A DNA stretch of 64,000 nucleotides from Sva-07 sp031426215 (GTDB lineage: Bacteria > Actinomycetota > Acidimicrobiia > Acidimicrobiales > Ilumatobacteraceae): NCBI GenBank assembly GCA_031426215.1, contig JANPKU010000118.1, positions 1 to 64,000 on the forward strand, given 5' to 3'. A model generated the notes under the pieces. The model was not told the DNA's origin. It saw only the letters and a program-made list of their open reading frames with translations, and made no database searches. Below, in pieces: positions 33,979 through 41,290 of the stretch. The translations under genes and the position numbers were made by a program. Positions within the stretch are counted from its first letter, which is position 1. Each line of letters begins with the position of its first letter.

Positions 33979-36587
33979 CCACCGCCACCGCTCACAGATC
34001 GCTCTCGGCGACCGACCGCAGTCGTCTGGTCATCGACGTGTCGAACGCCGGATCGATCGCGGCGCCGTACTGGCCGCTGACCGCCTTCGTCGCCGTCAAT
34101 CCGCTCGGTGGGCTCACCGATCTCTCATTCGCCGAAGCGGCCGCAGCGGCCCGGGGTTGGTTCGGTGCGCGCACACACCTGCCGCTCGACGCATATCGGA
34201 CCGAGCACGCCTGCGGCACGGTCACCGACGCCGATCTCGACCGGGCGATCCTGCGTCACCAACCGACGCTCGCCGACGCTCCGTCGCTCGACCTCGGTCG
34301 ACTCCGCGTCGACCCGCTCGACATCGTGCGTTGGGATCTGCTGCACGGGCCGACGGCTGATCAAGCGCCACGTCGGGGGACCGGCAGTGTTGCCACTGCC
34401 CTCGACGAGATCATGACGGGCTGGTGCGCTGCATTCGTCGACGAGGCCCACACGCCCTGGCCGATGCCCGATCGGGACCGCGGTTTCTATCGGTCGTGGC
34501 GAGTCGCGGCAGGGGCCGATCGTCGCCTCGCTGCAGTGATCGGACGTGACGCACGGGCCCGACTGAAGGAGTTGCCCGACGACCCCGCCGAACTGCTCGA
34601 CCTGGCGCTGCGCGAGCGCGGCATCGACGACGAGGGACGCGTCCACGCCATCCGCACCTGGATCCTGCGGACCCCCGGATGGGCGGGTTTGGCGCGGTGG
34701 TGCGACGAATGGGCACCGGCCGATCGCTCTGGAGTGCGGCTCCGGATGCTCGACCTCGCTGCGGTTCGGGCGGCGATGGATCACCTCGCACCGGACCACC
34801 TCGATCTGTCGGGACCCGACGCCACCTCGAGCGGCGTCCAAGCGGTGAGCATCGAACGTCGCGCCGACGCCGCGGCGGCGGCATTCGGGGCAGATGGACA
34901 CAGGGCAGCGATCGTCGAACTGCTCGAAGCGTTCGACGAGGCAGATCGTGCGGCCATCTGGCTGTCGGCACACGAATGGAACTTCCGTGATCGTCTGCTC
35001 GCTCGCTTGACGGGACCCGCGGCGGGAACCTCGCCCGAGCGCCCGGCCGCCCAACTCGTGTTCTGCATCGACGTCCGCTCCGAGGGCGTGCGTCGCCGAC
35101 TCGAGGCGCTCGGTGCCTACGACACCTATGGCTTCGCCGGCTTCTTCGGCGTGCCGGTTCGTTGGCGTCCGCTTGGCTCCGAGATCGCTCAGGCGCGATG
35201 TCCGGTACTGGTGTCACCGCGGCACGAGGTCGTCGAGGTCGCCATCGACGATGACGCGCGGTACCTGTCCACCCGCTCGGCCACCGCTGGATTGCACGAC
35301 GCGTTCTACGCAGCCAAGGGAGGTATTGCGTCGCCGTTCGCGCTCGCCGAGTCGGCCGGCTGGTTCGCCGGGCCGGTTGCTGCTGCGCGCACGCTCGCGC
35401 CCCCACGCACGCGACTCGACACGGCCGTGGGCGCCATTGCGAAGCGACCGTGGTGGAAGCCGTTCGGCGCCACACCGCGAACCGCCCCGGTCGTCGACAC
35501 CGTCACCAGCGTCGATCTCCGTTCCGGGTTGTCGTTGGAAGAGCGCACGTTGTTCGCCGAAGCCATCGTGACCACGATCGGAATGGCCGAGTTCGCTCCC
35601 GTGGTGGTGCTGTGCGGCCACGCCAGCATCACCACCAACAACCCGCACGCCTCGTCGCTCGACTGCGGTGCATGTGGCGGAGCACCGGGTGGGGCCAGTG
35701 CCCGGATCGCTGCGGCGATCCTCAACGACATCGACGTGCGCGTCGGACTGGTCGAGCGTGGCATCACGATCCCCGACACGACATGGTTCGTGGCGGCCGA
35801 ACACGACACGGCAGCCGACCTCGTGCGGATCTTCGACCGTGACGTCATCCCGGCGGCCATCCGACCGCTCGTCGATGCGCTCCAGCGCGATCTCGACAGT
35901 GCCGGCGAGCGCAACTCACTCGATCGGGCGCAACGCCTCCCGGGAAGTGCCGCCCGCGTGCGTGATCGGGGACGTGACTGGGCTGAGGTGCGTCCCGAAT
36001 GGGGTCTCGCCGGCAACGGTGCCTTCATTATCGGACCACGCTCGATGACCGCTGCGCACGATCTGCGCGGCCGTTCGTTCCTGCACAGTTACGTGGCCGA
36101 GAGCGACCCCGACGGCGTGGCGCTCGAGACGATCATGACCGCTCCTCTGGTGGTGGCGCAATGGATCTCGTCGCAGTACTACTTCTCCACTGTCGAGCCC
36201 GAGGTGTTCGGAGCCGGCGACAAGATGCTGCACAACCCGGTTGGTGGTATCGGCGTGGTGGTCGGCCAGTCCGGCGACCTCGCGGTCGGCCTGCCGATGC
36301 AGTCGGTGATGCTCGGCGAGCAGCGCGCCCACGATCCGTTGCGATTGCTCGCCATCGTTCAGGCGCCGCTCGATCGAATCGAGCGCATCATCCTGCGCAA
36401 CAGCGGCCTGCGTCAGTTGGTGGAGGGCGAGTGGATCCACGTCGTCGGGCGCGGCAGCGACAACGATGCGTGGTCGCTGCGCACACCCGGCGGCGGATGG
36501 GAACCCTGGCATCTCGCCGACGCATCGATGGCCGAGCACCGCACATCGCTGTCACACACCGACCTCTCGATTCCACTCTCGATCTGA
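33975..36587 (+). CDS. dabA: DabA-type subunit of inorganic carbon pump (DUF2309)
   Basis: An 870-aa soluble/peripheral subunit that is thought to hydrate CO2 vectorially, using a carbonic-anhydrase-like zinc site coupled to DabB. The site residues are present: Cys364 and Asp366 in LVFCIDVRSEG, His549 in VVLCGHAS and Cys564 in LDCGACGG. Other conserved blocks are YWPLTAFVAVNPLGG at the N-terminus and NPVGGIGVVVGQSGDLAVGL near the C-terminus. The ATG at 33975 overlaps the dabB stop. The same frame extends upstream into dabB, but that is shadow sequence. A P-II-like gene follows 10 nt downstream. Confidence 0.9.
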   Translation: MTTATAHRSLSATDRSRLVIDVSNAGSIAAPYWPLTAFVAVNPLGGLTDLSFAEAAAAARGWFGARTHLPLDAYRTEHACGTVTDADLDRAILRHQPTLADAPSLDLGRLRVDPLDIVRWDLLHGPTADQAPRRGTGSVATALDEIMTGWCAAFVDEAHTPWPMPDRDRGFYRSWRVAAGADRRLAAVIGRDARARLKELPDDPAELLDLALRERGIDDEGRVHAIRTWILRTPGWAGLARWCDEWAPADRSGVRLRMLDLAAVRAAMDHLAPDHLDLSGPDATSSGVQAVSIERRADAAAAAFGADGHRAAIVELLEAFDEADRAAIWLSAHEWNFRDRLLARLTGPAAGTSPERPAAQLVFCIDVRSEGVRRRLEALGAYDTYGFAGFFGVPVRWRPLGSEIAQARCPVLVSPRHEVVEVAIDDDARYLSTRSATAGLHDAFYAAKGGIASPFALAESAGWFAGPVAAARTLAPPRTRLDTAVGAIAKRPWWKPFGATPRTAPVVDTVTSVDLRSGLSLEERTLFAEAIVTTIGMAEFAPVVVLCGHASITTNNPHASSLDCGACGGAPGGASARIAAAILNDIDVRVGLVERGITIPDTTWFVAAEHDTAADLVRIFDRDVIPAAIRPLVDALQRDLDSAGERNSLDRAQRLPGSAARVRDRGRDWAEVRPEWGLAGNGAFIIGPRSMTAAHDLRGRSFLHSYVAESDPDGVALETIMTAPLVVAQWISSQYYFSTVEPEVFGAGDKMLHNPVGGIGVVVGQSGDLAVGLPMQSVMLGEQRAHDPLRLLAIVQAPLDRIERIILRNSGLRQLVEGEWIHVVGRGSDNDAWSLRTPGGGWEPWHLADASMAEHRTSLSHTDLSIPLSI

Positions 36588-36597
36588 ACGGAGAACC

Positions 36598-36924
36598 GTG
36601 ACCACCTGGACCGACCTTCCCGCCATGGCCAAGATCGAAGTCGTCATCGACGGCGATGACGTGCCTGCGATGCGCGACCTGTTCCTCGACTCCGGCGCCA
36701 CCGGGTACACCGCAGTGTCCGGCGTCTCGGGGTTCGGACATCATGGCCACCATCAGGGTCGGCTGCTGTTCAACGACCGCGCCAGCCTGTCGATGCTGAT
36801 CACCGTGGTGCCGATCGAACGCGCCGAGGGCCTGATCGCCGGTATCCGACGCCTCCTCGATGATCGCCACGGCGTGCTGTTCGTCAGCGAAACCCATGTC
36901 AGTCGACCCGACTACTTCACCTGA
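36598..36924 (+). CDS. P-II-like regulatory protein of the dab operon
   Basis: A 108-aa ferredoxin-like-fold protein of the P-II superfamily. It has the beta-alpha-beta pattern KIEVVIDGDDVPAMRDLFL at the start and a T-loop-like segment GVSGFGHHGHHQGRL (about 45-58) rich in Gly and His. The second half has LITVVPIERAEGLIAGIRRL and VLFVSETHVSR. Such proteins next to carbon transporters (SbtB/CPII type) sense adenine nucleotides or bicarbonate and gate the transporter. The His-rich loop might bind metal. The GTG start with GGAG upstream lies 10 nt after dabA, so it is co-transcribed. Its action on DabAB is inferred. Confidence 0.75.
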   Translation: MTTWTDLPAMAKIEVVIDGDDVPAMRDLFLDSGATGYTAVSGVSGFGHHGHHQGRLLFNDRASLSMLITVVPIERAEGLIAGIRRLLDDRHGVLFVSETHVSRPDYFT

Positions 36925-36944
36925 GCGCGTGCGAGACTGACGAC

Positions 36945-37388
36945 GTGCATTCGATCATCGACACCGAATCGATCAATCCGGTCCTGAACGAAATCCTCAA
37001 GGCAGAGCTGTCGGGGGTGGTGCGTTACACGCACTACTCGCTCGTGATCACCGGCCCGAACCGGTTGCCGCTCGTCGACTTCATGAAAGCGCAGGCTGCC
37101 GAGTCGCTGATCCACGCGCAACAGGCCGGCGAGATCCTCACCGGGCTCGGTGGGCACCCGGATCAGGGCATTGCACCGATCGAGGAGTCACACGACCACG
37201 CGATCAACGTCATCCTCCTCGAGTCGATCGGCCACGAGCGTCGCGCACTCGATCTGTACCGCCAGTTGCTCAGCCTCGCCGAGGGGCAGTCGATCTATCT
37301 CGAGGAGTACGCCCGCGGCCAAATCGGCCAAGAGGAGCTCCACGTGATCGAGATGAACAAACTGCTGCGCGACTACTCGATCGCCTGA
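36945..37388 (+). CDS. bfr: Bacterioferritin
   Basis: A 147-aa four-helix-bundle iron-storage protein. Ferroxidase-type ligands are spaced as expected: Glu in ILKAELSGVVRYTHYS (about 20), Glu/His in AQAAESLIHAQQA (about 53-57), Glu/His in LESIGHERRAL (about 93-97) and Glu/His in GQIGQEELHVIEM (about 129-133). The usual heme-ligating Met is not obvious at its standard position, so it may be a heme-less bacterioferritin-like ferritin. GAGACT lies 6 nt before the GTG start (probably leaderless). The next gene, starting directly after the stop, encodes a [2Fe-2S] protein that could supply electrons for iron release. Confidence 0.85.
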   Translation: MHSIIDTESINPVLNEILKAELSGVVRYTHYSLVITGPNRLPLVDFMKAQAAESLIHAQQAGEILTGLGGHPDQGIAPIEESHDHAINVILLESIGHERRALDLYRQLLSLAEGQSIYLEEYARGQIGQEELHVIEMNKLLRDYSIA

Positions 37389-37730
37389 GTGGGCACACGC
37401 GCTCCCATGGCGAAGAGACCTGACGTCGGGCTGTGTACCGGTAAGGACTGCCGCAAGGCCGATGGTTTCCGAACGATCGAACGTGAACTCCGCCGGACGT
37501 GCCAGGTGCGTGAGCTGTCGTGCCTCGACGTGTGTGACGGGCCCGTGGTGGTGCTCGACGTATCCAGCGAGGCGCCCGTGATCATCGAGCGGGTCCGGAA
37601 TCGAGCGGTGACGTTGGAGCTGATCGTCCACGTGACCGACGGCGCAGAGCTGTCGAGCAGGGTTCGCAAGCGGATGTTGGTCGGCTCCAAACGGGCAAAG
37701 GCCCGGCGCCGGATCGCTCGCTCCCACTGA
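37389..37730 (+). CDS. Thioredoxin-like [2Fe-2S] ferredoxin domain protein
   Basis: A 113-aa protein with the four-Cys pattern of thioredoxin-like ferredoxins: Cys16 and Cys21 in GLCTGKDCRK, then Cys45 and Cys49 in LSCLDVCDGPVV. The C-terminal 60 residues lack Cys and end in a strongly basic tail (KRAKARRRIARS). The GTG at 37389 begins right after the bacterioferritin stop; an ATG at 37407 is an alternative. Position suggests electron transfer to bacterioferritin, in place of a classical Bfd, but this is inference. Confidence 0.75.
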   Translation: MGTRAPMAKRPDVGLCTGKDCRKADGFRTIERELRRTCQVRELSCLDVCDGPVVVLDVSSEAPVIIERVRNRAVTLELIVHVTDGAELSSRVRKRMLVGSKRAKARRRIARSH

Positions 37731-37761
37731 CCGCCAGGACGTTGCCGGGGTCGATCGGCTT

Positions 37762-38169
37762 TCAGCCCACGCGGGCGATGTGGAACGCCGGGATCACGCG
37801 TGGTGCGGCCGATGTGATGTACTCGCCGAACTGGGGCATCAACTCGGCCTGCTCCAACAACTTCTCCTGACCTTCGCGCTCGGGCAGTTCGGTGACTTCG
37901 GCAGTGAACGTCTCGGTTCCGAACTCGACGGTGATCTCGGGATGGGCCTTGAGGTTGAAGTACCAGTCGGGGCTCGTCGTGGCGCCGGCTTTGGACGCGA
38001 AGACGTACAGGTCGGCACCGTCGACCAGTGCCACGAGCGGGATCTCGCGAAGCTCACCGGACTTCGCGCCGATGGTGTGGAGGATCACGAGGGGGGCGTC
38101 ACCGAACTGTGCGGCCTTGCCGCCGCTGGCTCGGAACTCGGCGATGATCTGGGCGTCCCAATCGTTCAT
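37762..38169 (-). CDS. Deazaflavin-dependent (F420-type) nitroreductase-family protein
   Basis: A 135-aa split-barrel protein of the actinobacterial DDN family. Diagnostic stretches are the N-terminal EFRASGGKAAQFGDAPLVIL, HTIGAKSGELREIPL and SPDWYFNLKAHPEITVEFG. Relatives use F420H2 to reduce quinones or nitro compounds; the substrate here is unknown. TACTGT (38177-38182 on the minus strand) lies 7 nt before the ATG, suggesting a leaderless transcript. It diverges from the hypothetical gene at 38253. Confidence 0.88.
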   Translation of the reverse strand: MNDWDAQIIAEFRASGGKAAQFGDAPLVILHTIGAKSGELREIPLVALVDGADLYVFASKAGATTSPDWYFNLKAHPEITVEFGTETFTAEVTELPEREGQEKLLEQAELMPQFGEYITSAAPRVIPAFHIARVG

Positions 38170-38217
38170 GGCGGCGACAGTAGCGGTCGATGCTTGCAGC
38201 CGCACGGGAGTATTGCG

Positions 38218-38245
38218 TTGTAATTATGTAATTGCTGGATACGCT
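38218..38245 (+). promoter_or_regulatory. Promoter of the 38253 gene
   Basis: TTGTAA (38218-38223), a 16-nt spacer and TACGCT (38240-38245), followed by 7 nt and the ATG. It lies in a short AT-rich patch between divergent genes. Confidence 0.5.
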
Positions 38246-38252
38246 GTGGGAC

Positions 38253-38768
38253 ATGACAAGCACCGAATCCACCATCAACTCCTGGCTGCGGGGTCGCCTC
38301 CCCGAGGCGTGGACCCCCGAGGCCGCCCGAATCGAAACTGACCGCGACGAGATAACGATCATGCTCACGGTGTCCCCACCCGAGCTCGACACCGGAGTCT
38401 CCGAGGCCGATCGAGCCGAAGTGCTGGCAGGGCGCGCCACCGGTTTCCGAGAAGAAACGCGCGAGGCGCGCATGCAGATCGCACGCGAAGTCGAGCACCG
38501 GTTCGAGCGGAAAGTCGCTTGGGGAGTCGTCGTCGGCGAACGCACCGAGCTGTTCACCCATCTCGCAGTTCCCGTCATGACCCGACTTCGTCAGCCCGAG
38601 CGCAAGGTGCTCGACACACTGGTCGCTGCGAACGTTGCTCGGTCACGAGCAGACGCACTGGCGTGGTGCGTGCGCCTCGTCGGAGAACACACCGGTGACT
38701 GGTTGACCGAGTTGCGCGACGCAATGCAGGCCGTCGACCGCCTGCGCGCCGAGGGTCCCACGACCTGA
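38253..38768 (+). CDS. Hypothetical protein with a possible ribbon-helix-helix-like C-terminus
   Basis: A 171-aa soluble protein that I cannot place in a named family. The N-terminal part (about 1-110) alternates strands and acidic helices (RGRLPEAWTPEAARIETD, DEITIMLTVSPPEL, GFREETREARMQIAREVEHR). The C-terminal 50 residues contain VARSRADALAWCVRLVGEHT, which resembles the helix pair of RHH-type small regulators. A leaderless promoter precedes the ATG. The preceding in-frame ATG at 38232 is rejected because it lies within that promoter. Confidence 0.6.
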   Translation: MTSTESTINSWLRGRLPEAWTPEAARIETDRDEITIMLTVSPPELDTGVSEADRAEVLAGRATGFREETREARMQIAREVEHRFERKVAWGVVVGERTELFTHLAVPVMTRLRQPERKVLDTLVAANVARSRADALAWCVRLVGEHTGDWLTELRDAMQAVDRLRAEGPTT

Positions 38769-38796
38769 GCGGCGGCCCGTTCGGGGTGAGGCGGTG

Positions 38797-39618
38797 TCAG
38801 TCGCCGATGTGGATGTCGCGGACCGTCCTGACCACCCGCGGGTCGGGCTCTCCCACGACGTCGCGGTTCTTGTGCTCGTAGTCGAGGCCGTGGAGGACGC
38901 TACGGATCGACTCGAGGCGGGCCCGCTTCTTCTCGTTGGAGTTCACGATCGTCCACGGCGCGTGTCCGGTGTCGCTCGCATGGAGCATCTCGTTGCGGGC
39001 ATGGGTGTACTCGTCGTACTTCTTCATGCTGGCCTCATCGATCGGTGACAGCTTCCACTGCTTCAGGGGATCTTTGCGGCGTTCGTCGAAGCGCTGCTTC
39101 TGACGGGCCTGCGACACGGTGAACCACAGCTTCACGAGATGAACGCCGCTGTCGACGAGCGAGCGCTCGAATCCCGGTACCTGCCGCAGGAACAACGCAT
39201 GTTCCTCCGGCGTGCAGAAGCCCAACACCTTCTCGACGCCGGCACGGTTGTACCACGACCGGTCGAACATCACGATCTCACCTGCTGAGGGGAGATGCGC
39301 GACGTATCGCTGGAAATACCACTGGGTCTGCTCGACCTCGGTCGGCTTGGGCAGCGCCACCAGCGTGCCGCCACGAGGGTTGAGGTTCTCGCGGAACCGC
39401 TTGATCGCACCGCCCTTGCCGGCGGCGTCACGACCCTCGAAAACGATCACGACGCGCGCCCCGGACTCCTTGACATGGCGTTGCGCTTTGAGCAACTCGA
39501 TCTGCAGGGTCTCGAGATCGCGCTCGTACGCCTTCGTGCTGATCGGCTCGTCGTAGGGCAACTCATCCTGCATCTCGTGGATCGTCTCGACCGCCTGTGA
39601 CTGATGCTTCTTGCTCAT
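38797..39618 (-). CDS. ppk2: Polyphosphate kinase 2
   Basis: Transfers phosphate between polyphosphate and nucleoside diphosphates. The 273-aa protein has Walker A FEGRDAAGKGGAIKRF (about 59-74), the lid-type MFDRSWYNRAGVEKV (about 115-129) and FDERRKDPLKQWKLSP (the Arg/Lys block). The length and single domain fit class I PPK2 enzymes, which favour GTP or ATP formation. The ATG overlaps the upstream 90-aa gene by 4 nt, making it the last gene of a three-gene operon with phyH and the hypothetical. Confidence 0.93.
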   Translation of the reverse strand: MSKKHQSQAVETIHEMQDELPYDEPISTKAYERDLETLQIELLKAQRHVKESGARVVIVFEGRDAAGKGGAIKRFRENLNPRGGTLVALPKPTEVEQTQWYFQRYVAHLPSAGEIVMFDRSWYNRAGVEKVLGFCTPEEHALFLRQVPGFERSLVDSGVHLVKLWFTVSQARQKQRFDERRKDPLKQWKLSPIDEASMKKYDEYTHARNEMLHASDTGHAPWTIVNSNEKKRARLESIRSVLHGLDYEHKNRDVVGEPDPRVVRTVRDIHIGD

Positions 39619-39887
39619 GACATCTCCATTCGCCGCTCGAACACGAACTCGTACTCGAGATAGTCGTTCAGGTGTTCGTTGCCGGGCAGGGGCGCAGTGA
39701 GCTGCGACGACTGCAGCAGCATCCAACCGTCGCGCAGCGCGGCGACCCCGTTCGCATAGGGAGGCGACGCGTCGACGAGAGCAGGACCGGCGCCGTCGGT
39801 GCCGTCATGGAATGCCCAGCCGATCGTGCCCGAGTCGAGCGCCGATCCATTCGCCCAGAGATACAGGATCTGTTGGCGTTGTCGCAT
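39615..39887 (-). CDS. Hypothetical protein in the phyH-ppk2 operon
   Basis: A 90-aa protein of unknown family. It has an N-terminal RQRQQILYLWANGSALDSGT, a Gly/Asp-rich middle and a C-terminal NDYLEYEFVFERRMEMS that looks like one or two beta strands. It shows neither TM helix nor signal peptide. Its start overlaps the phyH stop by one base (TGATG) and its stop overlaps the ppk2 start (ATGA), so it is a translated gene coupled to both. It may be a small accessory of the dioxygenase. Confidence 0.65.
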   Translation of the reverse strand: MRQRQQILYLWANGSALDSGTIGWAFHDGTDGAGPALVDASPPYANGVAALRDGWMLLQSSQLTAPLPGNEHLNDYLEYEFVFERRMEMS

Positions 39888-40771
39888 CAGGATCCGACCA
39901 GCGCGGCGCGGCCTTCGAGCCTGGTCAGGTAATGGTCGACGTCGTAGGTGTCGTCACCGGTCAGGTAGCGCCAGAGCTTCGCCCGCTGCACCTGTTCGTT
40001 GCGATAATCGGTGACGCTCATCCAAGGATGCATGGTTCGCAGCACTTGCGCCACGCTGTCAGGAAGCATCCGGGCGAAGATGTGATCCGACGGCGGGTTC
40101 TGGAACGTGGCCAGGTCATCGAGGTTCCACAGCCGCACCTGCGCCACGGTCGGGTTGAGCCGCACCTTGTGCATCCAGCGATCGCCGTCACCCGGATTGG
40201 GTTGGCCGGCGTGCCACAGCCCGTGATGGAAGACGACCACGGTGCCGGCCGGTCCCGAGTACTGCTGTTCACCGGTGATGTGCTGGTACCGGTCGAGGCC
40301 GGACGATCGGACCCGGCGGAGATGACTTCCCGGCACGAACCGTGTGCCACCCTCGCCGGGCGCCACGTCGTGCGGGTACCAGAACAGCTGCACGTCGAAG
40401 GTGGCGTCGGCAGAGTCGGTGATCGCGTCGACGTGCAGCGGCTGGCGGTACGTGGCGTGCGGTTGGAGGTGGTGGGTGAAGTCGTGGTCGAACGTGGGGT
40501 TGGCGCCCACGAACGACTCGATGATCCCGCGAATCTGCGGAAGTCGCAGGTACTCGCCGATCGCCGACGGCGCCGGGTAGCACTCGTCGAGCGGCGTGCC
40601 CGTGTGCGGTGGCTTGAGACCATCCGGCCCGAAGCGCTCGAGTTCGAGGCGACGCATCTCGTCGATGCCACGCTCGTTGACGTCTGGCGGCACGATGGCA
40701 TCGAAGCGGATGAACCCGTTGGCGACGAACTCGGCCATCTGCCGCGTGGTCAGCCGGTGATCGTTGCCCAT
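39887..40771 (-). CDS. Phytanoyl-CoA dioxygenase-family (Fe(II)/2-oxoglutarate) protein
   Basis: A 294-aa non-heme iron oxygenase with a double-stranded beta-helix. The facial triad is visible as His-x-Asp in QPLHVDAITD (about 112-116) and the distal His in GLWHAGQPN. The Arg that binds 2-oxoglutarate is in WMHKVRLNPT. The EGGTRFVPGSHLRR loop is typical of PhyH proteins. The family hydroxylates lipids, ectoine or secondary metabolites; this substrate is unknown. AACAAT lies 6 nt before the ATG. It is the first gene of the phyH-hypothetical-ppk2 operon. Confidence 0.85.
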   Translation of the reverse strand: MGNDHRLTTRQMAEFVANGFIRFDAIVPPDVNERGIDEMRRLELERFGPDGLKPPHTGTPLDECYPAPSAIGEYLRLPQIRGIIESFVGANPTFDHDFTHHLQPHATYRQPLHVDAITDSADATFDVQLFWYPHDVAPGEGGTRFVPGSHLRRVRSSGLDRYQHITGEQQYSGPAGTVVVFHHGLWHAGQPNPGDGDRWMHKVRLNPTVAQVRLWNLDDLATFQNPPSDHIFARMLPDSVAQVLRTMHPWMSVTDYRNEQVQRAKLWRYLTGDDTYDVDHYLTRLEGRAALVGS

Positions 40772-40790
40772 CGGCGCATTGTTGCAGGTG

Positions 40791-40819
40791 GGACAACGCG
40801 GGTCAGACCCGTGTTGTCC
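40791..40819. repeat. REP-like palindrome, copy 1 (GGGTC-A-GACCC core)
   Basis: GGACAACGCGGGTC (40791-40804) and GACCCGTGTTGTCC (40806-40819) pair over 14 positions with one G-U-type mismatch around a single-base loop. It lies between whiB and phyH, both on the minus strand. The same 11-nt core occurs at 43031-43041 and 54905-54915. It may also work as a terminator for whiB, but no U-tract is present. Confidence 0.65.
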
Positions 40820-40826
40820 CCCCCGA

Positions 40827-41162
40827 TCAGCTGGCGGCGGCAGCCTCGTCGTCGCGAGCGAGCCGGACCCGTACGCCGATCGCTGCGGTCACCTGGTATC
40901 CGGCCAGGTACCGGTCTTCTTCGTTCTCGCCGCCCCAGTAGCCGTACTCGAGATTGTCACGGGCGAACTGGCGGCACGGCTGGCGAACCACGCACGTGTC
41001 GCACAACTTCTGAGCCTTGGCCTCGCGACGTGCTCGCGCCTGGGGCCGCTCGGCGACCTTGCCGAAGAACAGCTCGAGTTGGCTCTTGCACGCTGCATAG
41101 TCCTGCCATTCGACGCCCCGTGGGAGCGCCGTCTCGATCTCGGGGAGTTCGAGGGCGCTCAT
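40827..41162 (-). CDS. WhiB-family iron-sulfur transcriptional regulator
   Basis: A 111-aa actinobacteria-specific regulator. The four [4Fe-4S] Cys ligands are Cys25, Cys54, Cys57 and Cys63 (AACKSQLELFF, then CDTCVVRQPCRQFA). The G-(V/I/Y)-W-G-G turn is present as GYWGGENEEDRYL, followed by a C-terminal segment without the usual strongly basic DNA-binding tail. Regulators of this family sense redox state or NO and act on the principal sigma factor. It lies between the rhodopsin gene and the phyH operon, codirectional with both. Targets are unknown. Confidence 0.9.
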   Translation of the reverse strand: MSALELPEIETALPRGVEWQDYAACKSQLELFFGKVAERPQARARREAKAQKLCDTCVVRQPCRQFARDNLEYGYWGGENEEDRYLAGYQVTAAIGVRVRLARDDEAAAAS

Positions 41163-41290
41163 GAGCGCACCTCGACTCGATGGGGTGCCGTGATGATTGC
41201 AGTGGAGGTGGTCATCGCACGGTGATCCTTTCGGGGGGATTCGGGTCCGGCGCCGACGGGGAGATCGGCGCCGGACCCACTTGGGGGGAA

